Made by a program: the position numbers and the translations under genes. Shown in pieces: positions 16,462 to 26,176 of a DNA stretch of 64,000 nt. The notes beneath the pieces are model-generated. The model was not told the origin of the DNA. It saw only the letters and a list, made by a program, of their open reading frames with translations, and ran no database searches. Location: the NCBI RefSeq assembly GCF_001428805.1, contig NZ_LMIS01000001.1:3451908-3515907 (forward strand), written 5' to 3'. Source of the stretch: Aeromicrobium sp. Root236 (lineage in GTDB: Bacteria; Actinomycetota; Actinomycetes; Propionibacteriales; Nocardioidaceae). Every line of letters starts with the position of its first letter. Position 1 is the first letter of the stretch.

Positions 16462-17739
16462 GTGTTCGGGGCCAAGCGGGTACGGCGACGCCCGGACCCG
16501 GCCGAGTCGCCGTGGCGCTTCGCCGACTTCACCACCTTGTTCCAGTCAGCGAGCCTGAGCCAGTTCGCCAGCAACACGGGGTACGTGGCGCTCCCGCTGA
16601 TCGCGGTCACTGCTCTGCACGCCGGACCGGCTGAGGTCGGCGCACTCGCTGCGTTGAGCACCGTCGCGTTCCTGCTGATCGGGCTCCCGGTCGGCGCGTG
16701 GGTCGACCGGATGCGGCACCGCCAGGTGCTGATCCTCGCCGACCTCGCGCGGGCACTCCTGTTCGCGACGATCCCGGTCGCGTGGTGGCTCGATCGCCTG
16801 ACGATGCAGCAGCTGTACGTCGTGGCGTTCGCCGGCGGAGCCGCGACGGTGTTCTTCGACGTGGGTTCGCAGAGCGTGCTGCCGCGGATCGTCGGCCCCG
16901 CCGCGCTCGTGCGCGCCAACGCCGCCGTCGTGACCCTGATCGCGCTGGCGAACGTCGCCGGACGCGGGGCGGGCGGAGCGCTGGTGCAGCTGTTGACCGC
17001 GCCGGTGGCTGCGCTCTGCTCGGCGCTCGCCTACCTGCTCTCGGCCGTCACCCTCACGAGGATGACACCGGTCGTGCGGCCACCGGTCGACGGCACCGCC
17101 CGCCCGCGACTGGGGGTGCAGATCGCCGAGGGCCTGCGGCACGTACTCGGGCACGCCGAGCTGCGGGCGCTGGCGCTGACCGCGACCCTCAACAACCTCG
17201 GCAGCCAGGTCATCAACACGATGCTGCCGATCCTGTTCGTCCGCAGCCTCGACCTGCCGGCGGGTGCGCTCGGGGCGTTCTGGGCCGTCGGAGGCGCGGG
17301 TCTCCTCCTCGGAGCCCGCTGTGCCCTGCCGACCGCGCGACGGCTCGGCTACGGCCGCAACCTCGCGCTGATCGGCCTCTGCGTCGCGCCTGCGGCGCTG
17401 CTGGTCCCCCTCATCGACCGGGGCCCGGTGCTGTGGTTGGCCGGTCTCGGCTGGACCCTGGCACTGTTCAAGACCGGCATGGACAACGTCGTCGGGGTGA
17501 GCCTGCGGCAGCGGATGACCCCGCCCGAGCTGCTGGGCCGGATGAACGCCACGTTCCGCTTCCTGCTGACCGGAGCCCTCGCGCTGGGTGCCGCTCTCGG
17601 CGGACTCCTCGGCGAGCTCCTGGGCGTACGCGCGACCCTGTGGGTGGGCGCCGTGATCCTCGCCCTGGCGTTCGTCCCGGTCTTCCTGTCGCCCGTCCGG
17701 AGGCGCCGCGACCTGCCGGCCGCCCTCGCTGTGACGTGA
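16462..17739 (+). CDS. MFS transporter
   Basis: This 425-residue twelve-helix major facilitator protein resembles drug or macrolide efflux members of the MFS_3 group. Visible marks are the motif-A-like loop GAWVDRMRHRQVLILADLARAL (about 76-97) and a repeat in the second half (GARCALPTARRLGYGRNLALIG). Another loop (SLRQRMTPPELLGRMNATFR) is typical of this subgroup. The substrate is unknown. The start at GTG 16462 is uncertain; CAGACT six bases upstream may be a weak leaderless -10 box. It is followed by a strong hairpin terminator, so it is probably transcribed alone. Confidence 0.85.
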   Translation: MFGAKRVRRRPDPAESPWRFADFTTLFQSASLSQFASNTGYVALPLIAVTALHAGPAEVGALAALSTVAFLLIGLPVGAWVDRMRHRQVLILADLARALLFATIPVAWWLDRLTMQQLYVVAFAGGAATVFFDVGSQSVLPRIVGPAALVRANAAVVTLIALANVAGRGAGGALVQLLTAPVAALCSALAYLLSAVTLTRMTPVVRPPVDGTARPRLGVQIAEGLRHVLGHAELRALALTATLNNLGSQVINTMLPILFVRSLDLPAGALGAFWAVGGAGLLLGARCALPTARRLGYGRNLALIGLCVAPAALLVPLIDRGPVLWLAGLGWTLALFKTGMDNVVGVSLRQRMTPPELLGRMNATFRFLLTGALALGAALGGLLGELLGVRATLWVGAVILALAFVPVFLSPVRRRRDLPAALAVT

Positions 17740-17754
17740 GTCAACTCATGTGAC

Positions 17755-17793
17755 GGAGGGGCCTTTCCCGGTATGGCCGGGAAGGGCCCCTCC
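17755..17793 (+). terminator. Strong hairpin terminator after the MFS gene
   Basis: The arms 17755-17771 and 17777-17793 pair over 17 positions, with a single G-T wobble and a five-base loop (TATGG). The stem starts 15 bases after the MFS stop. There is no long T-run, as is usual in high-GC genomes. It ends 20 bases before the next gene's start. Confidence 0.8.
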
Positions 17794-17800
17794 TCTGTGG

Positions 17801-17806
17801 CAAAGT
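17801..17806 (+). promoter_or_regulatory. Candidate -10 of the sugar-importer operon
   Basis: CAAAGT lies seven bases before GTG 17814. The surrounding sequence resembles the TAAAGT leaderless promoter at 31202. The first base is atypical, so it is weaker evidence. Confidence 0.35.
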
Positions 17807-17813
17807 TGCGCAG

Positions 17814-19058
17814 GTGAGCGCACCAGGGAGGGTATGGGCACGCGTGGCCGCCGCTGCCCTGTTGTGCGTGCTCGCCGCCTGCGGGTCCTCCTCCGAGGGC
17901 AAGCCCGGCGCGATCCCCACGCTCACCTGGTACGTCGGCCCCGATCGCGCCGACACGGCAGCCCTCGCGCGTACGTGCACCGCGTCCGCCAACGGTGCGT
18001 ACGAGATCAAGGTCGAGCAACTGCCCGCCAACGTCGATGCGCGGCACGCCCTCCTCGTACGCCGGCTGCTGGCCAAGGACACGTCGATCGACATCCTGAG
18101 CCTCGACTCGGCCTTCACGGCTGAGTTCGCCGCCGCCGACTTCCTCGCCCCGCTGCCCGAGGCCATGAAGGTGCCGTTGGGCCAGGACGTCGCGCCGGCC
18201 GCGCTGGCCGCCGCGACGTACGACGGCCAGCTCACCGTGGCGCCGTGGTGGTTCGACCCGCAGCTGCTCTGGTTCCGCGGCAACGTCGCTGAACGGGCGG
18301 GACTCGACACGACCAAGCCCATCAGCTGGGACGACCTCGTCGCCGGTGCGGAGCGGCTCGGCGTGACGATCCAGATCGCCGACGACGACGGCACCGGTCT
18401 CGCGCAATGGGTCAACGCGCTGATCAAGGGTGCCGGCGGCTCGCTGGTCGACGGCACCGGTCGCAAGGCCAAGGTCGGCCTCGACACGGCAGCCGGTCGG
18501 GCCGCTGCGTCTGTCGTCGAGTTCTATCTCGACTCCGGGGGCACCGGACCGTCGAAGGACGCGCTCAAGAAGTTCGCCGCAGCCGACGGCGGCTTCCTGC
18601 TCGCCCCCAGCTCGGTCATCGCCGACCCCGATCTCGCCGCGGTCGCCTCGGACATGTCGTGGACGTCCTATCCGACCGTCGGCGACACGAGCGTCGCCCC
18701 GCTGTCGGGCATCGGCCTCGCGGTGCCGCTCTACGCCCCGCACAGCGACCTGTCCTACCAGGCGATCAGCTGTCTGACGTCGCCCGCCGTGCTCACCTCG
18801 ATCATGGTGAGCACCGGGCACAGCGCGAGCCGCCTCACGACGTACGACGACCCGGCCGTCAAGCGGGCCTATCCGATGGCCGCGGTCACCCGTCCTGCGG
18901 TGCAGTCGGGCGCGACGCTGCCCGTGACGCCCTACTGGCAGGTCGCCGAGTCGGCGCTCGACGACACCTGGCTGCCGCTGCGCGACTTCTCGCAGGACAC
19001 GACGCTCGAGCGTTCCCAGAAGGCTGTACGCGCTGCGATCCGGGGGCAGCTCCGGTGA
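17814..19058 (+). CDS. ABC importer solute-binding lipoprotein (sugar, LpqY-like)
   Basis: This 414-residue family-1 extracellular solute-binding protein has a signal peptide with lipobox LAAC (lipidated Cys at residue 23), followed by a GSSSEGK linker. The mature part has the features of carbohydrate receptors: LTWYVGPDR at the start, SIDILSLDSAFTAEFAAADFLAPL, and PWWFDPQLLWFRGNVAERAG. The order binding protein, two permeases, ATPase matches the LpqY-SugA-SugB-SugC trehalose-recycling importer of mycobacteria, so a disaccharide such as trehalose is plausible. Sequence alone does not prove this. It is the first gene of a five-gene overlapping operon. Confidence 0.82.
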   Translation: MSAPGRVWARVAAAALLCVLAACGSSSEGKPGAIPTLTWYVGPDRADTAALARTCTASANGAYEIKVEQLPANVDARHALLVRRLLAKDTSIDILSLDSAFTAEFAAADFLAPLPEAMKVPLGQDVAPAALAAATYDGQLTVAPWWFDPQLLWFRGNVAERAGLDTTKPISWDDLVAGAERLGVTIQIADDDGTGLAQWVNALIKGAGGSLVDGTGRKAKVGLDTAAGRAAASVVEFYLDSGGTGPSKDALKKFAAADGGFLLAPSSVIADPDLAAVASDMSWTSYPTVGDTSVAPLSGIGLAVPLYAPHSDLSYQAISCLTSPAVLTSIMVSTGHSASRLTTYDDPAVKRAYPMAAVTRPAVQSGATLPVTPYWQVAESALDDTWLPLRDFSQDTTLERSQKAVRAAIRGQLR

Positions 19059-19876
19059 AGGGCTGGCGCTGGCTCGCTCCCGCCTTCCTGCTCCTGCTGG
19101 CCATCACCGGCTGGCCGATCGGCCGCGCCATCTGGCTGTCGCTGCACTCCGCGCCGCTGACGAATCCCGACGACCGTACGTTCGTGGGTGCCGACAACTA
19201 CACCGACGTGCTGACCAACCGCAGCTGGTGGCTCGCGGTCGCCACGACGCTCGTGATCGTGGTGGTCGTCGTGCTGCTGCAGCTGCTCATCGGCCTGGTG
19301 TTCGCGGTGGCGCTGCGCCGCCTCACCCTGCTGTGGCCCGTCACCAGGCTGATCGTGCTGCTCCCGTTCGCCCTCCTGGCCGTCGTGTCGGCGGTCGTGT
19401 GGCGCGACGCCGTCACCACGGGCTTCGCCGCCGAGTGGTTCAGCCTGGACGACGTCGGGCCCTTCGGCCAGCTCGTCGGCGTCACGGTGGGCGAGCTCTG
19501 GCGGGGCACCGGCATCACGGCGCTGATCCTGCTCGCCGGACTCCTGCGCGTGCCGAGCTCGCTGATGGCCGCGGCGGTCGCCGACGGCGCCACGGCGTGG
19601 CAACGTTCCCGCCGTGTCGTCCTGCCGGCCATGGGCCCGGCGATCGCAGTCGCCGCGACCTATCGGAGCCTCGACACGTTCCGCATCCTCGAGGGTCCGC
19701 TGCTCGTCGAGCAGCCCGGCACGACGATCCGCACCGCACCGCTGCTGGTGTGGGACACGACGTTCTCGTCGCTGGAGCTCGGGCTCGGCGCGGCGATGTC
19801 GATGGTCCTGCTCGTCATCGCCGCGGTGATGGCCGCGATCATGGTGCCGCTGTTCCGCGTGAGGAGGGTCGTGTGA
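19055..19876 (+). CDS. Sugar ABC transporter permease (SugA-like)
   Basis: This 273-residue inner-membrane permease has six hydrophobic segments. The cytoplasmic EAA-type loop AAVADGATAWQRSRRVVLPAMGPA lies near 181-204 and docks the ATPase. Binding-protein-dependent carbohydrate permeases of the MalF type look like this. GTG 19055 overlaps the preceding stop (GTGA), so translation is coupled. The EAA loop looks intact, so the permease should still engage a nucleotide-binding domain even though the operon's own ATPase has degenerate motifs. Confidence 0.82.
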   Translation: MKGWRWLAPAFLLLLAITGWPIGRAIWLSLHSAPLTNPDDRTFVGADNYTDVLTNRSWWLAVATTLVIVVVVVLLQLLIGLVFAVALRRLTLLWPVTRLIVLLPFALLAVVSAVVWRDAVTTGFAAEWFSLDDVGPFGQLVGVTVGELWRGTGITALILLAGLLRVPSSLMAAAVADGATAWQRSRRVVLPAMGPAIAVAATYRSLDTFRILEGPLLVEQPGTTIRTAPLLVWDTTFSSLELGLGAAMSMVLLVIAAVMAAIMVPLFRVRRVV

Positions 19877-20853
19877 CGCCCTCCGTACGCTCGCGCCTCT
19901 GGGCCTCGGGATTCGCTTTCGTCCTCGGCTTCGCCGTGGCCAACTACGGCATCATCCGCGTCTCCCGGCCAGACCTGTGGATCTGGGTCGGCCTCGCCGT
20001 CGTGCTCATGGCCACCAGCGCGGCCGGCGTGCTGTTCGCCGACACGCCGCGGCCCCTGTCGGTCTGGTCGCTCATCGGCATCGAGCTGTTCGCCGTGTTC
20101 ACACTGGTCCCGCTGCTGTGGACGTTCACCGTGGCGACCGCGCCGAGCGGCACGACGCCGCGTTCGGTGTGGCCGCAGGACATCTCGTGGAAGGCGTTCG
20201 ACGGCGCCCTGCACTCGCAGATCCTCCAGGACGCCGCCGTCACCTCGATCGTCGTCGCCGGCATCGCCACGGCGGTCGCGATGCCGCTGGCGGTCGCCGC
20301 TGCGTACGCGTTCGTGCGCCAGCCGATGCGTGGCCGGCGGGTGGCGTACGGCCTGGTCGTCGCCGCGCTGCTGATGCCGGTGCTCGCCCTGGCCGGGCCC
20401 ATCACGGACCAGGTCATCGCCGCCGACCGCTTCGGCAGCCGGATGTCGCTGGTGCCCCCGGCGCTGCTGATCACGCTGCCGCTGGCGATCTGGCTCTGCG
20501 TCACGGTGTTCCACGACGTGCCGTGGTCGCTGCGCGACTCCGTGCGTGCCGACGGCGCCACCTGGCTGCAGTCGCTCGTACGCTTCGCCGTGCCCAACGT
20601 CCTGCCCGGTGTCGCCGTGGCGACCCTGCTGGTCTTCGTGGCCGGCTGCAACGACTTCGTCCTCGGCGCCGCCTTGTCGGCCGACGACCGTTCGCGACCG
20701 TTGCCCGCGACGCTGATGCTCGCGACCGGCCAGATCGAGACCTCGAGCTCCGCCGTCGCTGCGGCCGGGCTGCTGTGGCTCGCGCCGGTCGTCCTCCTGC
20801 TGCTCGTGTTCCCGCGCCGGATCACTCAACTCCTGGGAAGGTCCTACCGATGA
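19873..20853 (+). CDS. Sugar ABC transporter permease (SugB-like)
   Basis: This 326-residue MalG-type permease has the core six helices and an EAA loop near 226-245 (DSVRADGATWLQSLVRFAVPN). About 75 extra N-terminal residues form additional hydrophobic segments (VLGFAVANYGIIRV, IWVGLAVVLMATSAAGVL) not found in minimal MalG proteins. The start overlaps the previous stop (GTGTGA). The longer N-terminus is unusual and suggests two additional helices. Confidence 0.8.
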   Translation: MTPSVRSRLWASGFAFVLGFAVANYGIIRVSRPDLWIWVGLAVVLMATSAAGVLFADTPRPLSVWSLIGIELFAVFTLVPLLWTFTVATAPSGTTPRSVWPQDISWKAFDGALHSQILQDAAVTSIVVAGIATAVAMPLAVAAAYAFVRQPMRGRRVAYGLVVAALLMPVLALAGPITDQVIAADRFGSRMSLVPPALLITLPLAIWLCVTVFHDVPWSLRDSVRADGATWLQSLVRFAVPNVLPGVAVATLLVFVAGCNDFVLGAALSADDRSRPLPATLMLATGQIETSSSAVAAAGLLWLAPVVLLLLVFPRRITQLLGRSYR

Positions 20854-22016
20854 CCTCGATCGAAGTCCGCAACCTCACGAGGGCCGGCAAGGGTGACCGC
20901 CCGCTGCTCGACGACATCAGCCTGACCGTGCCGTCGGGGGAGACGCTCGCGCTCACCGGCCCTTCCGGTGCCGGCAAGAGCCTGCTCCTCAAGACCCTCA
21001 TCGGTCTCGAGGAGCAGACCTCCGGCGACGTGCTGATCGACGACGTCGTCGTCAACGCCGCCGACCCGCGGCGACGCGACCTCGCGATGGTGTTCCAGGA
21101 CTATGCCCTGCACCCGCACCTCGACGTGTTCGACAACCTCGCGTTCGCCGCGACCCTCCGCCGGGGATACAACCGCGGTGAGCTCTCGGAGCGCATCCAC
21201 GAGGTCGCCGAGCTGCTGGCGCTCAGCGAGCTGCTCGACCTCAAGCCCGCAGAGCTCGACGACGCCCAGCGCCAGCGCGTGGCGCTCGGCCGCTCGCTCG
21301 TGCGCGACGCCAAGGCGTACCTGCTGGACGCGCCGTTCTCGCAGCAGTCCGAGCGCGTACGCACGCAGGTCCGGTCCGTCACGAGCCAGTGGCAGCAGGA
21401 GAACCAGCGCACCTCGATCTTCACGACCAGCGACGTCGCCGAGGCGCTCAGCACCGCTGACCGCGTCGCGGTGATGCACCAGGGATTCATCCACCAGGTC
21501 GGCACGCCGCGCGACCTCTACGAGCGGCCGGCCGACATGTTCGTCGCCGGCTATCTCGGCTCGCCGCCGATGAACCTCGTGCCCGCGTTCCCCATGGGCC
21601 GTCAGCTCGTCATGCCGCTCGCGACGATGCTGCTCGACGACGACCTGCTGGAGCGCATCGGCGATCGCGGGGTCGTCGTCGCCGGCATCCGGCCCGAGCA
21701 CTGCTACGACGCGACCGGTCAGGGCGGCCAGGCGGTCACCGACCGGGTCGAGTTCACGACCCGCATCGACGACGTGGAGTGGCGTGGCAGCAGCCAGTTC
21801 GCCTATCTCGGCTACGACATCGCGCCCGAGGTCGAGGAGCTGCTCAACGAGGTCGAGGACCTGCTGGAGTTCGACCTGTTCCAGAGCTTCCTGGTCGCCG
21901 AGCTCGCCGCCGAGAGCACCTTGCGCCCGGGGATGTCGATCCGGGTGGTCATACCGCGCGGCAGGGTGCACGTGTTCGACCCCGAGACGGGTGAGAACCT
22001 CACGCTCGCCCGATGA
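20850..22016 (+). CDS. Degenerate sugar ABC transporter ATP-binding protein (SugC/MalK-like)
   Basis: This 388-residue MalK-type subunit has a nucleotide-binding domain (about 1-235) and a regulatory C-terminal domain. Walker A is nearly normal (GPSGAGKS, K43) and the Q-loop Gln is present (Q83). The signature motif is LDDAQ at 136-140 instead of LSGGQ. The Walker B Asp (D160) is followed by Ala at the catalytic Glu position (LLDAPF). The D-loop is replaced by SQQSERV. The H-loop His is Ser194 (TTSDVAEA). MalK-like context is otherwise preserved (ADMFVAGYLGSPPMNLVPAF). ATP binding is plausible but hydrolysis looks compromised. It overlaps both neighbours by four bases. Confidence 0.85.
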   Translation: MTSIEVRNLTRAGKGDRPLLDDISLTVPSGETLALTGPSGAGKSLLLKTLIGLEEQTSGDVLIDDVVVNAADPRRRDLAMVFQDYALHPHLDVFDNLAFAATLRRGYNRGELSERIHEVAELLALSELLDLKPAELDDAQRQRVALGRSLVRDAKAYLLDAPFSQQSERVRTQVRSVTSQWQQENQRTSIFTTSDVAEALSTADRVAVMHQGFIHQVGTPRDLYERPADMFVAGYLGSPPMNLVPAFPMGRQLVMPLATMLLDDDLLERIGDRGVVVAGIRPEHCYDATGQGGQAVTDRVEFTTRIDDVEWRGSSQFAYLGYDIAPEVEELLNEVEDLLEFDLFQSFLVAELAAESTLRPGMSIRVVIPRGRVHVFDPETGENLTLAR

Positions 22017-23350
22017 CCTCCACTCGTGGTCAGCGGCTGATCGCCGCGCTGCTCGCCGTCGTGATCGGCACGGCGTACGGCGTGCTGACGCTGATGCGCT
22101 ATCGCCGGTTCACGATCTCGTCGTGGGACCACGCGATCTTCGAGCAGGCGGTCAAGGGCTACGCCCGGCCCGGCGCGCCGATCGTCGACGTCAAGGCGCC
22201 GGGCTTCAACATCCTCGGCGACCACTTCTCGCCGATCGACGCGCTGATCGCGCCGTTCTACCGCGTGTTCCCGTCGGCGCAGACGATCCTGCTGGCGCAG
22301 GTGGTGCTGATCGCGGTCTCGGTCGCCGTGATCGCCCTCGTGGCCATGCGCCACCTCGGCACGGTGACGGGTGCGGTGATCGGCCTGGCGTACGGGCTGT
22401 CGTTCGGCCTGCAGTCGGGCGTCGAGGCGGAGTTCCACGAGGTGGCGTTCGGTGCACCGCTGCTGGCACTGGCCGGTGCGGCGTACGTCGACCGGCGGTT
22501 CGGTGCCGTGGTGCTGTGGTCGCTGCCGTTGCTGCTGGTCAAGGAGGACCTCGGGCTCACCGTCGCCATGATCGGCGGCGTCCTGTGGCTCGCCGGTGAG
22601 CGACGGCGGGGCGTGCAGCTCGCCGCGGCCGGGCTGATCGCGATGGCGTTCATCGTGCTGGTCATCGTGCCGTCGTTCAACCCGGGGGACTCGTACGCGT
22701 ACACGTCGTCGCTCGGCGGTGATCGCGGGATCGTGGCGACGCTGTTCGACGACTCCGACCGCAAGCTCGGCACGGTGGCGCTGACGGTCGGCATCACGGG
22801 GCTCGCCGCCCTGGTGTCGCCGTGGGTGCTGCTGGTGCTGCCGACGTTCGCGTGGCGGTTCGCCGGCGACAACGCCTACTACTGGGGCACCGAGTGGCAC
22901 TACTCGCTGCTCCTGATGCCGATCGTCTTCATCGCGATGATCGACGCGATGCGGCGGTGGCCGGTGCTGCGGTGGGCGACGGTCGCGGCGGTCGTGGTCA
23001 CGGGGTTCACGCTGGTCAACTCACCGCTGTCGACGCTGCTCGACTCCGAGACGTACGAGGAGCCGCCGCGCGCCGCCGCCGCGCACGCCGTGATCGCCGC
23101 GGTGCCTGACGGGGCGACGGTCGAGACCGACATCGCGATGATGAGCCACCTCGTCACGGACCACACGGTCTACTGGTGGGGCACCATCGGCAAGCAGGTG
23201 AAACCGTCGTACGTGCTGTTCGACGCCGCCGCCGGCATCGACTCACCCGTCGACGTCGTCGCGTACGCCGAGCAGGCCCACGGCGGGACGTACGAGCTGG
23301 TGTTCAACCGCGACGGCTACGTCCTCGCCAGACGCGTCGCCGGTGGCTGA
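22013..23350 (+). CDS. DUF2079 family polytopic membrane protein
   Basis: This 445-residue integral membrane protein has about ten helices. The N-terminal motif FTISSWDHAIFEQAVKGYARPG and the following GDHFSPIDALIAPFYR are hallmarks of DUF2079. This GT-C-like family of unknown function lies near polyprenyl-phosphate glycosyltransferases in fold. The acidic pair SWDHAIFEQ sits where GT-C enzymes have catalytic Asp. A four-base overlap with the ATPase gene places it as the last gene of the importer operon, which suggests a role connected with the same sugar or with wall glycans. This link is inference. Confidence 0.82.
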   Translation: MTSTRGQRLIAALLAVVIGTAYGVLTLMRYRRFTISSWDHAIFEQAVKGYARPGAPIVDVKAPGFNILGDHFSPIDALIAPFYRVFPSAQTILLAQVVLIAVSVAVIALVAMRHLGTVTGAVIGLAYGLSFGLQSGVEAEFHEVAFGAPLLALAGAAYVDRRFGAVVLWSLPLLLVKEDLGLTVAMIGGVLWLAGERRRGVQLAAAGLIAMAFIVLVIVPSFNPGDSYAYTSSLGGDRGIVATLFDDSDRKLGTVALTVGITGLAALVSPWVLLVLPTFAWRFAGDNAYYWGTEWHYSLLLMPIVFIAMIDAMRRWPVLRWATVAAVVVTGFTLVNSPLSTLLDSETYEEPPRAAAAHAVIAAVPDGATVETDIAMMSHLVTDHTVYWWGTIGKQVKPSYVLFDAAAGIDSPVDVVAYAEQAHGGTYELVFNRDGYVLARRVAGG

Positions 23351-23353
23351 GGG

Positions 23354-24739
<1,386 letters not shown>

Positions 24740-24746
24740 GCTTCCG

Positions 24747-24752
24747 ACGATA
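24747..24752 (-). promoter_or_regulatory. -10 hexamer of a leaderless promoter for fumC
   Basis: Minus-strand TATCGT lies seven bases before the ATG at 24739. Confidence 0.5.
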
Positions 24753-24794
24753 TCGCTGCGGTCGCGGCGCGCGGCCGGCAGGCGTGGTCGTACG

Positions 24795-25436
24795 TCAGAA
24801 GGCCGAGATCGAGCCCGGGGCGCGCTGTGGCCGGCTGAGCCCGCGGATCACCGCCGCCTGACCGTGACGGCGTACGGCGACGCCGCCGAGCAGGTCGACC
24901 ACGTGCGCCGCGATCGAGTCGGGGAACTCCGGGGTCGGCAGGCCGACGCTCGCGGCCAGGTCGTCGGAGTGCACCATGATCTCCATCGACCGGGTGACCA
25001 GGAAGTGGTCGGTCGTCAGCGCCCAGCCCTGCCACGGGATGAAGATCGTGTCGGGGTCGCGCGGTGTGCGCAACAGGTCGGGCAGCTGCGCGATCAAGGG
25101 CTCGACCTCGGCCAGCACGGCGTCGCGGCCCACCGCGGCAGCGTCGTTGCCCTCGTCGCGGATCGAGGTGTTGGCCTCGTCCTCGGGCGCGGCGGACACC
25201 CACGCGGCGCCGGCGTAGTGGTCGAGCAACGGGATCGGCGAGTCGGTCGTCGGCGGCTGCCCCAGGAACCGCGCGACGTACTTCGCCTGGGCCAACAGGT
25301 GGTGCGTCAGCCCGCCGACGGTCATGCCGGCGCACGCACTCTCGGCGTCCCACGCCTCGGCGACCTCCGGGCGACTCGCCAGGCGAAGGGCGACGTGGCA
25401 GGCATCAACGAACTCGGTGCGACTCAGCGACTCCAT
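24795..25436 (-). CDS. Mycothiol-dependent maleylpyruvate isomerase/DinB-like domain protein
   Basis: This 213-residue helical-bundle protein belongs to the MDMPI N-terminal (DinB-like) metal-binding superfamily. The metal-ligand His residues are suggested by [12 protein letters not shown] near 44-55 and [13 protein letters not shown] near 158-170, as in maleylpyruvate isomerase and TIGR03083-type proteins. The exact thiol cofactor and substrate cannot be read from sequence; mycothiol is likely in this lineage. The ATG at 25436 is chosen because TAACGT lies seven bases upstream; an in-frame start ten codons earlier overlaps that box and the neighbouring gene. Confidence 0.75.
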   Translation of the reverse strand: MESLSRTEFVDACHVALRLASRPEVAEAWDAESACAGMTVGGLTHHLLAQAKYVARFLGQPPTTDSPIPLLDHYAGAAWVSAAPEDEANTSIRDEGNDAAAVGRDAVLAEVEPLIAQLPDLLRTPRDPDTIFIPWQGWALTTDHFLVTRSMEIMVHSDDLAASVGLPTPEFPDSIAAHVVDLLGGVAVRRHGQAAVIRGLSRPQRAPGSISAF

Positions 25437-25443
25437 GTCTCCG

Positions 25444-25449
25444 ACGTTA
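25444..25449 (-). promoter_or_regulatory. -10 hexamer of a leaderless promoter
   Basis: Minus-strand TAACGT lies seven bases before the ATG at 25436 and overlaps the stop codon of the upstream methyltransferase-like gene. Confidence 0.45.
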
Positions 25450-26085
25450 GTCGGCTGCGTCCACATCGTCGCGCCGAGTGCCGGACACGATCCAGTAGCG
25501 CTCGTCGCGACCCTGCAGCCGTACGTCGAACGGCTCTTCGCGTACGTCCGTCAGCACCGTGCCGAGGGCAGCGGTGAGGCTCGCCGACGTCGCCATCGTC
25601 CAGACGCACAGGCTCCCGCCGGGCCTGAGCCGCGAGGCGCACATCTCGACGAAGTCCGGACCGTACACCGCCGCGTTCGAGTCGTGCACGAGGAAGTCCG
25701 GCCCGTTGTCGACGTCGAGCACGATCGCGTCGAGGGAGGCGGCCGGCTGGTCGGCGACGACTTCGCGTACGTCGTCGACCACGACGTGCGTACGTCCGTC
25801 GGCCAGCAGGTCGGCGCCGGGGATCGTGCCGTCGCGCATCCACTCGACGATCTCGGGGTGCAGCTCGGCGACGACGACGCGGCTGACCTGCGGCGACTCC
25901 AGCAGGGCACGGAGGGTGTAGCCGAGCCCGAGGCCGCCGACGAGCACCTCGCGGCCGCCGAGGTCGATGACCGTACGCGCGAGGGCCCGCTCCGACGATG
26001 TCTCGACGTCGTCCATGACGAACACGCCGTTGACCCGCAGCTCCAGGGCGCCGTCGTCGCGGCGCCGTACCGTCGCCCCACCCAT
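25447..26085 (-). CDS. Spermidine synthase-like SAM-binding protein
   Basis: This 212-residue Rossmann-fold protein of the spermidine synthase (SpeE)-like group contains the nucleotide-binding loop VLVGGLGLGYTLRALLE near 47-63. The acidic residue ending VVVAELHPEIVEW and the catalytic-site-like region LDAIVLDVDNGPDFLVH near 118-134 follow. It lacks the N-terminal domain of true spermidine synthases, so a related transferase function is more likely. TAGGCT seven bases before the ATG suggests a leaderless start. A large inverted repeat lies directly upstream. Confidence 0.78.
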   Translation of the reverse strand: MGGATVRRRDDGALELRVNGVFVMDDVETSSERALARTVIDLGGREVLVGGLGLGYTLRALLESPQVSRVVVAELHPEIVEWMRDGTIPGADLLADGRTHVVVDDVREVVADQPAASLDAIVLDVDNGPDFLVHDSNAAVYGPDFVEMCASRLRPGGSLCVWTMATSASLTAALGTVLTDVREEPFDVRLQGRDERYWIVSGTRRDDVDAAD

Positions 26086-26092
26086 GCCAACC

Positions 26093-26098
26093 AGCCTA
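26093..26098 (-). promoter_or_regulatory. -10 hexamer of a leaderless promoter
   Basis: Minus-strand TAGGCT lies seven bases before the ATG at 26085. Its upstream half touches the left arm of the inverted repeat at 26096-26176, so the hairpin occupies the -35 region. Confidence 0.45.
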
Positions 26099-26176
26099 GA
26101 GCTCCGCGATTCGTGAACTTCCAGGCGCTACGGGCGCGCGACAGCGCCTGGAGGTTCACGAATCGCGGGGTTCTAG
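26096..26176. repeat. 34-bp near-perfect inverted repeat
   Basis: The left arm 26096-26129 and right arm 26143-26176 are complementary at 31 of 34 positions, separated by a 13-base loop (ACGGGCGCGCGAC). Both ends carry CTAG. It overlaps the modC stop codon (26173-26175) and reaches the promoter of the following gene. It could end mod operon transcription, or be a REP/MITE-type mobile palindrome. Confidence 0.8.

Noticed and set aside
26086..26172. Riboswitch (molybdenum cofactor type) near the mod genes
   Set aside because: The structure lies at the 3' end of modC, not upstream of the operon, and is a simple long palindrome.
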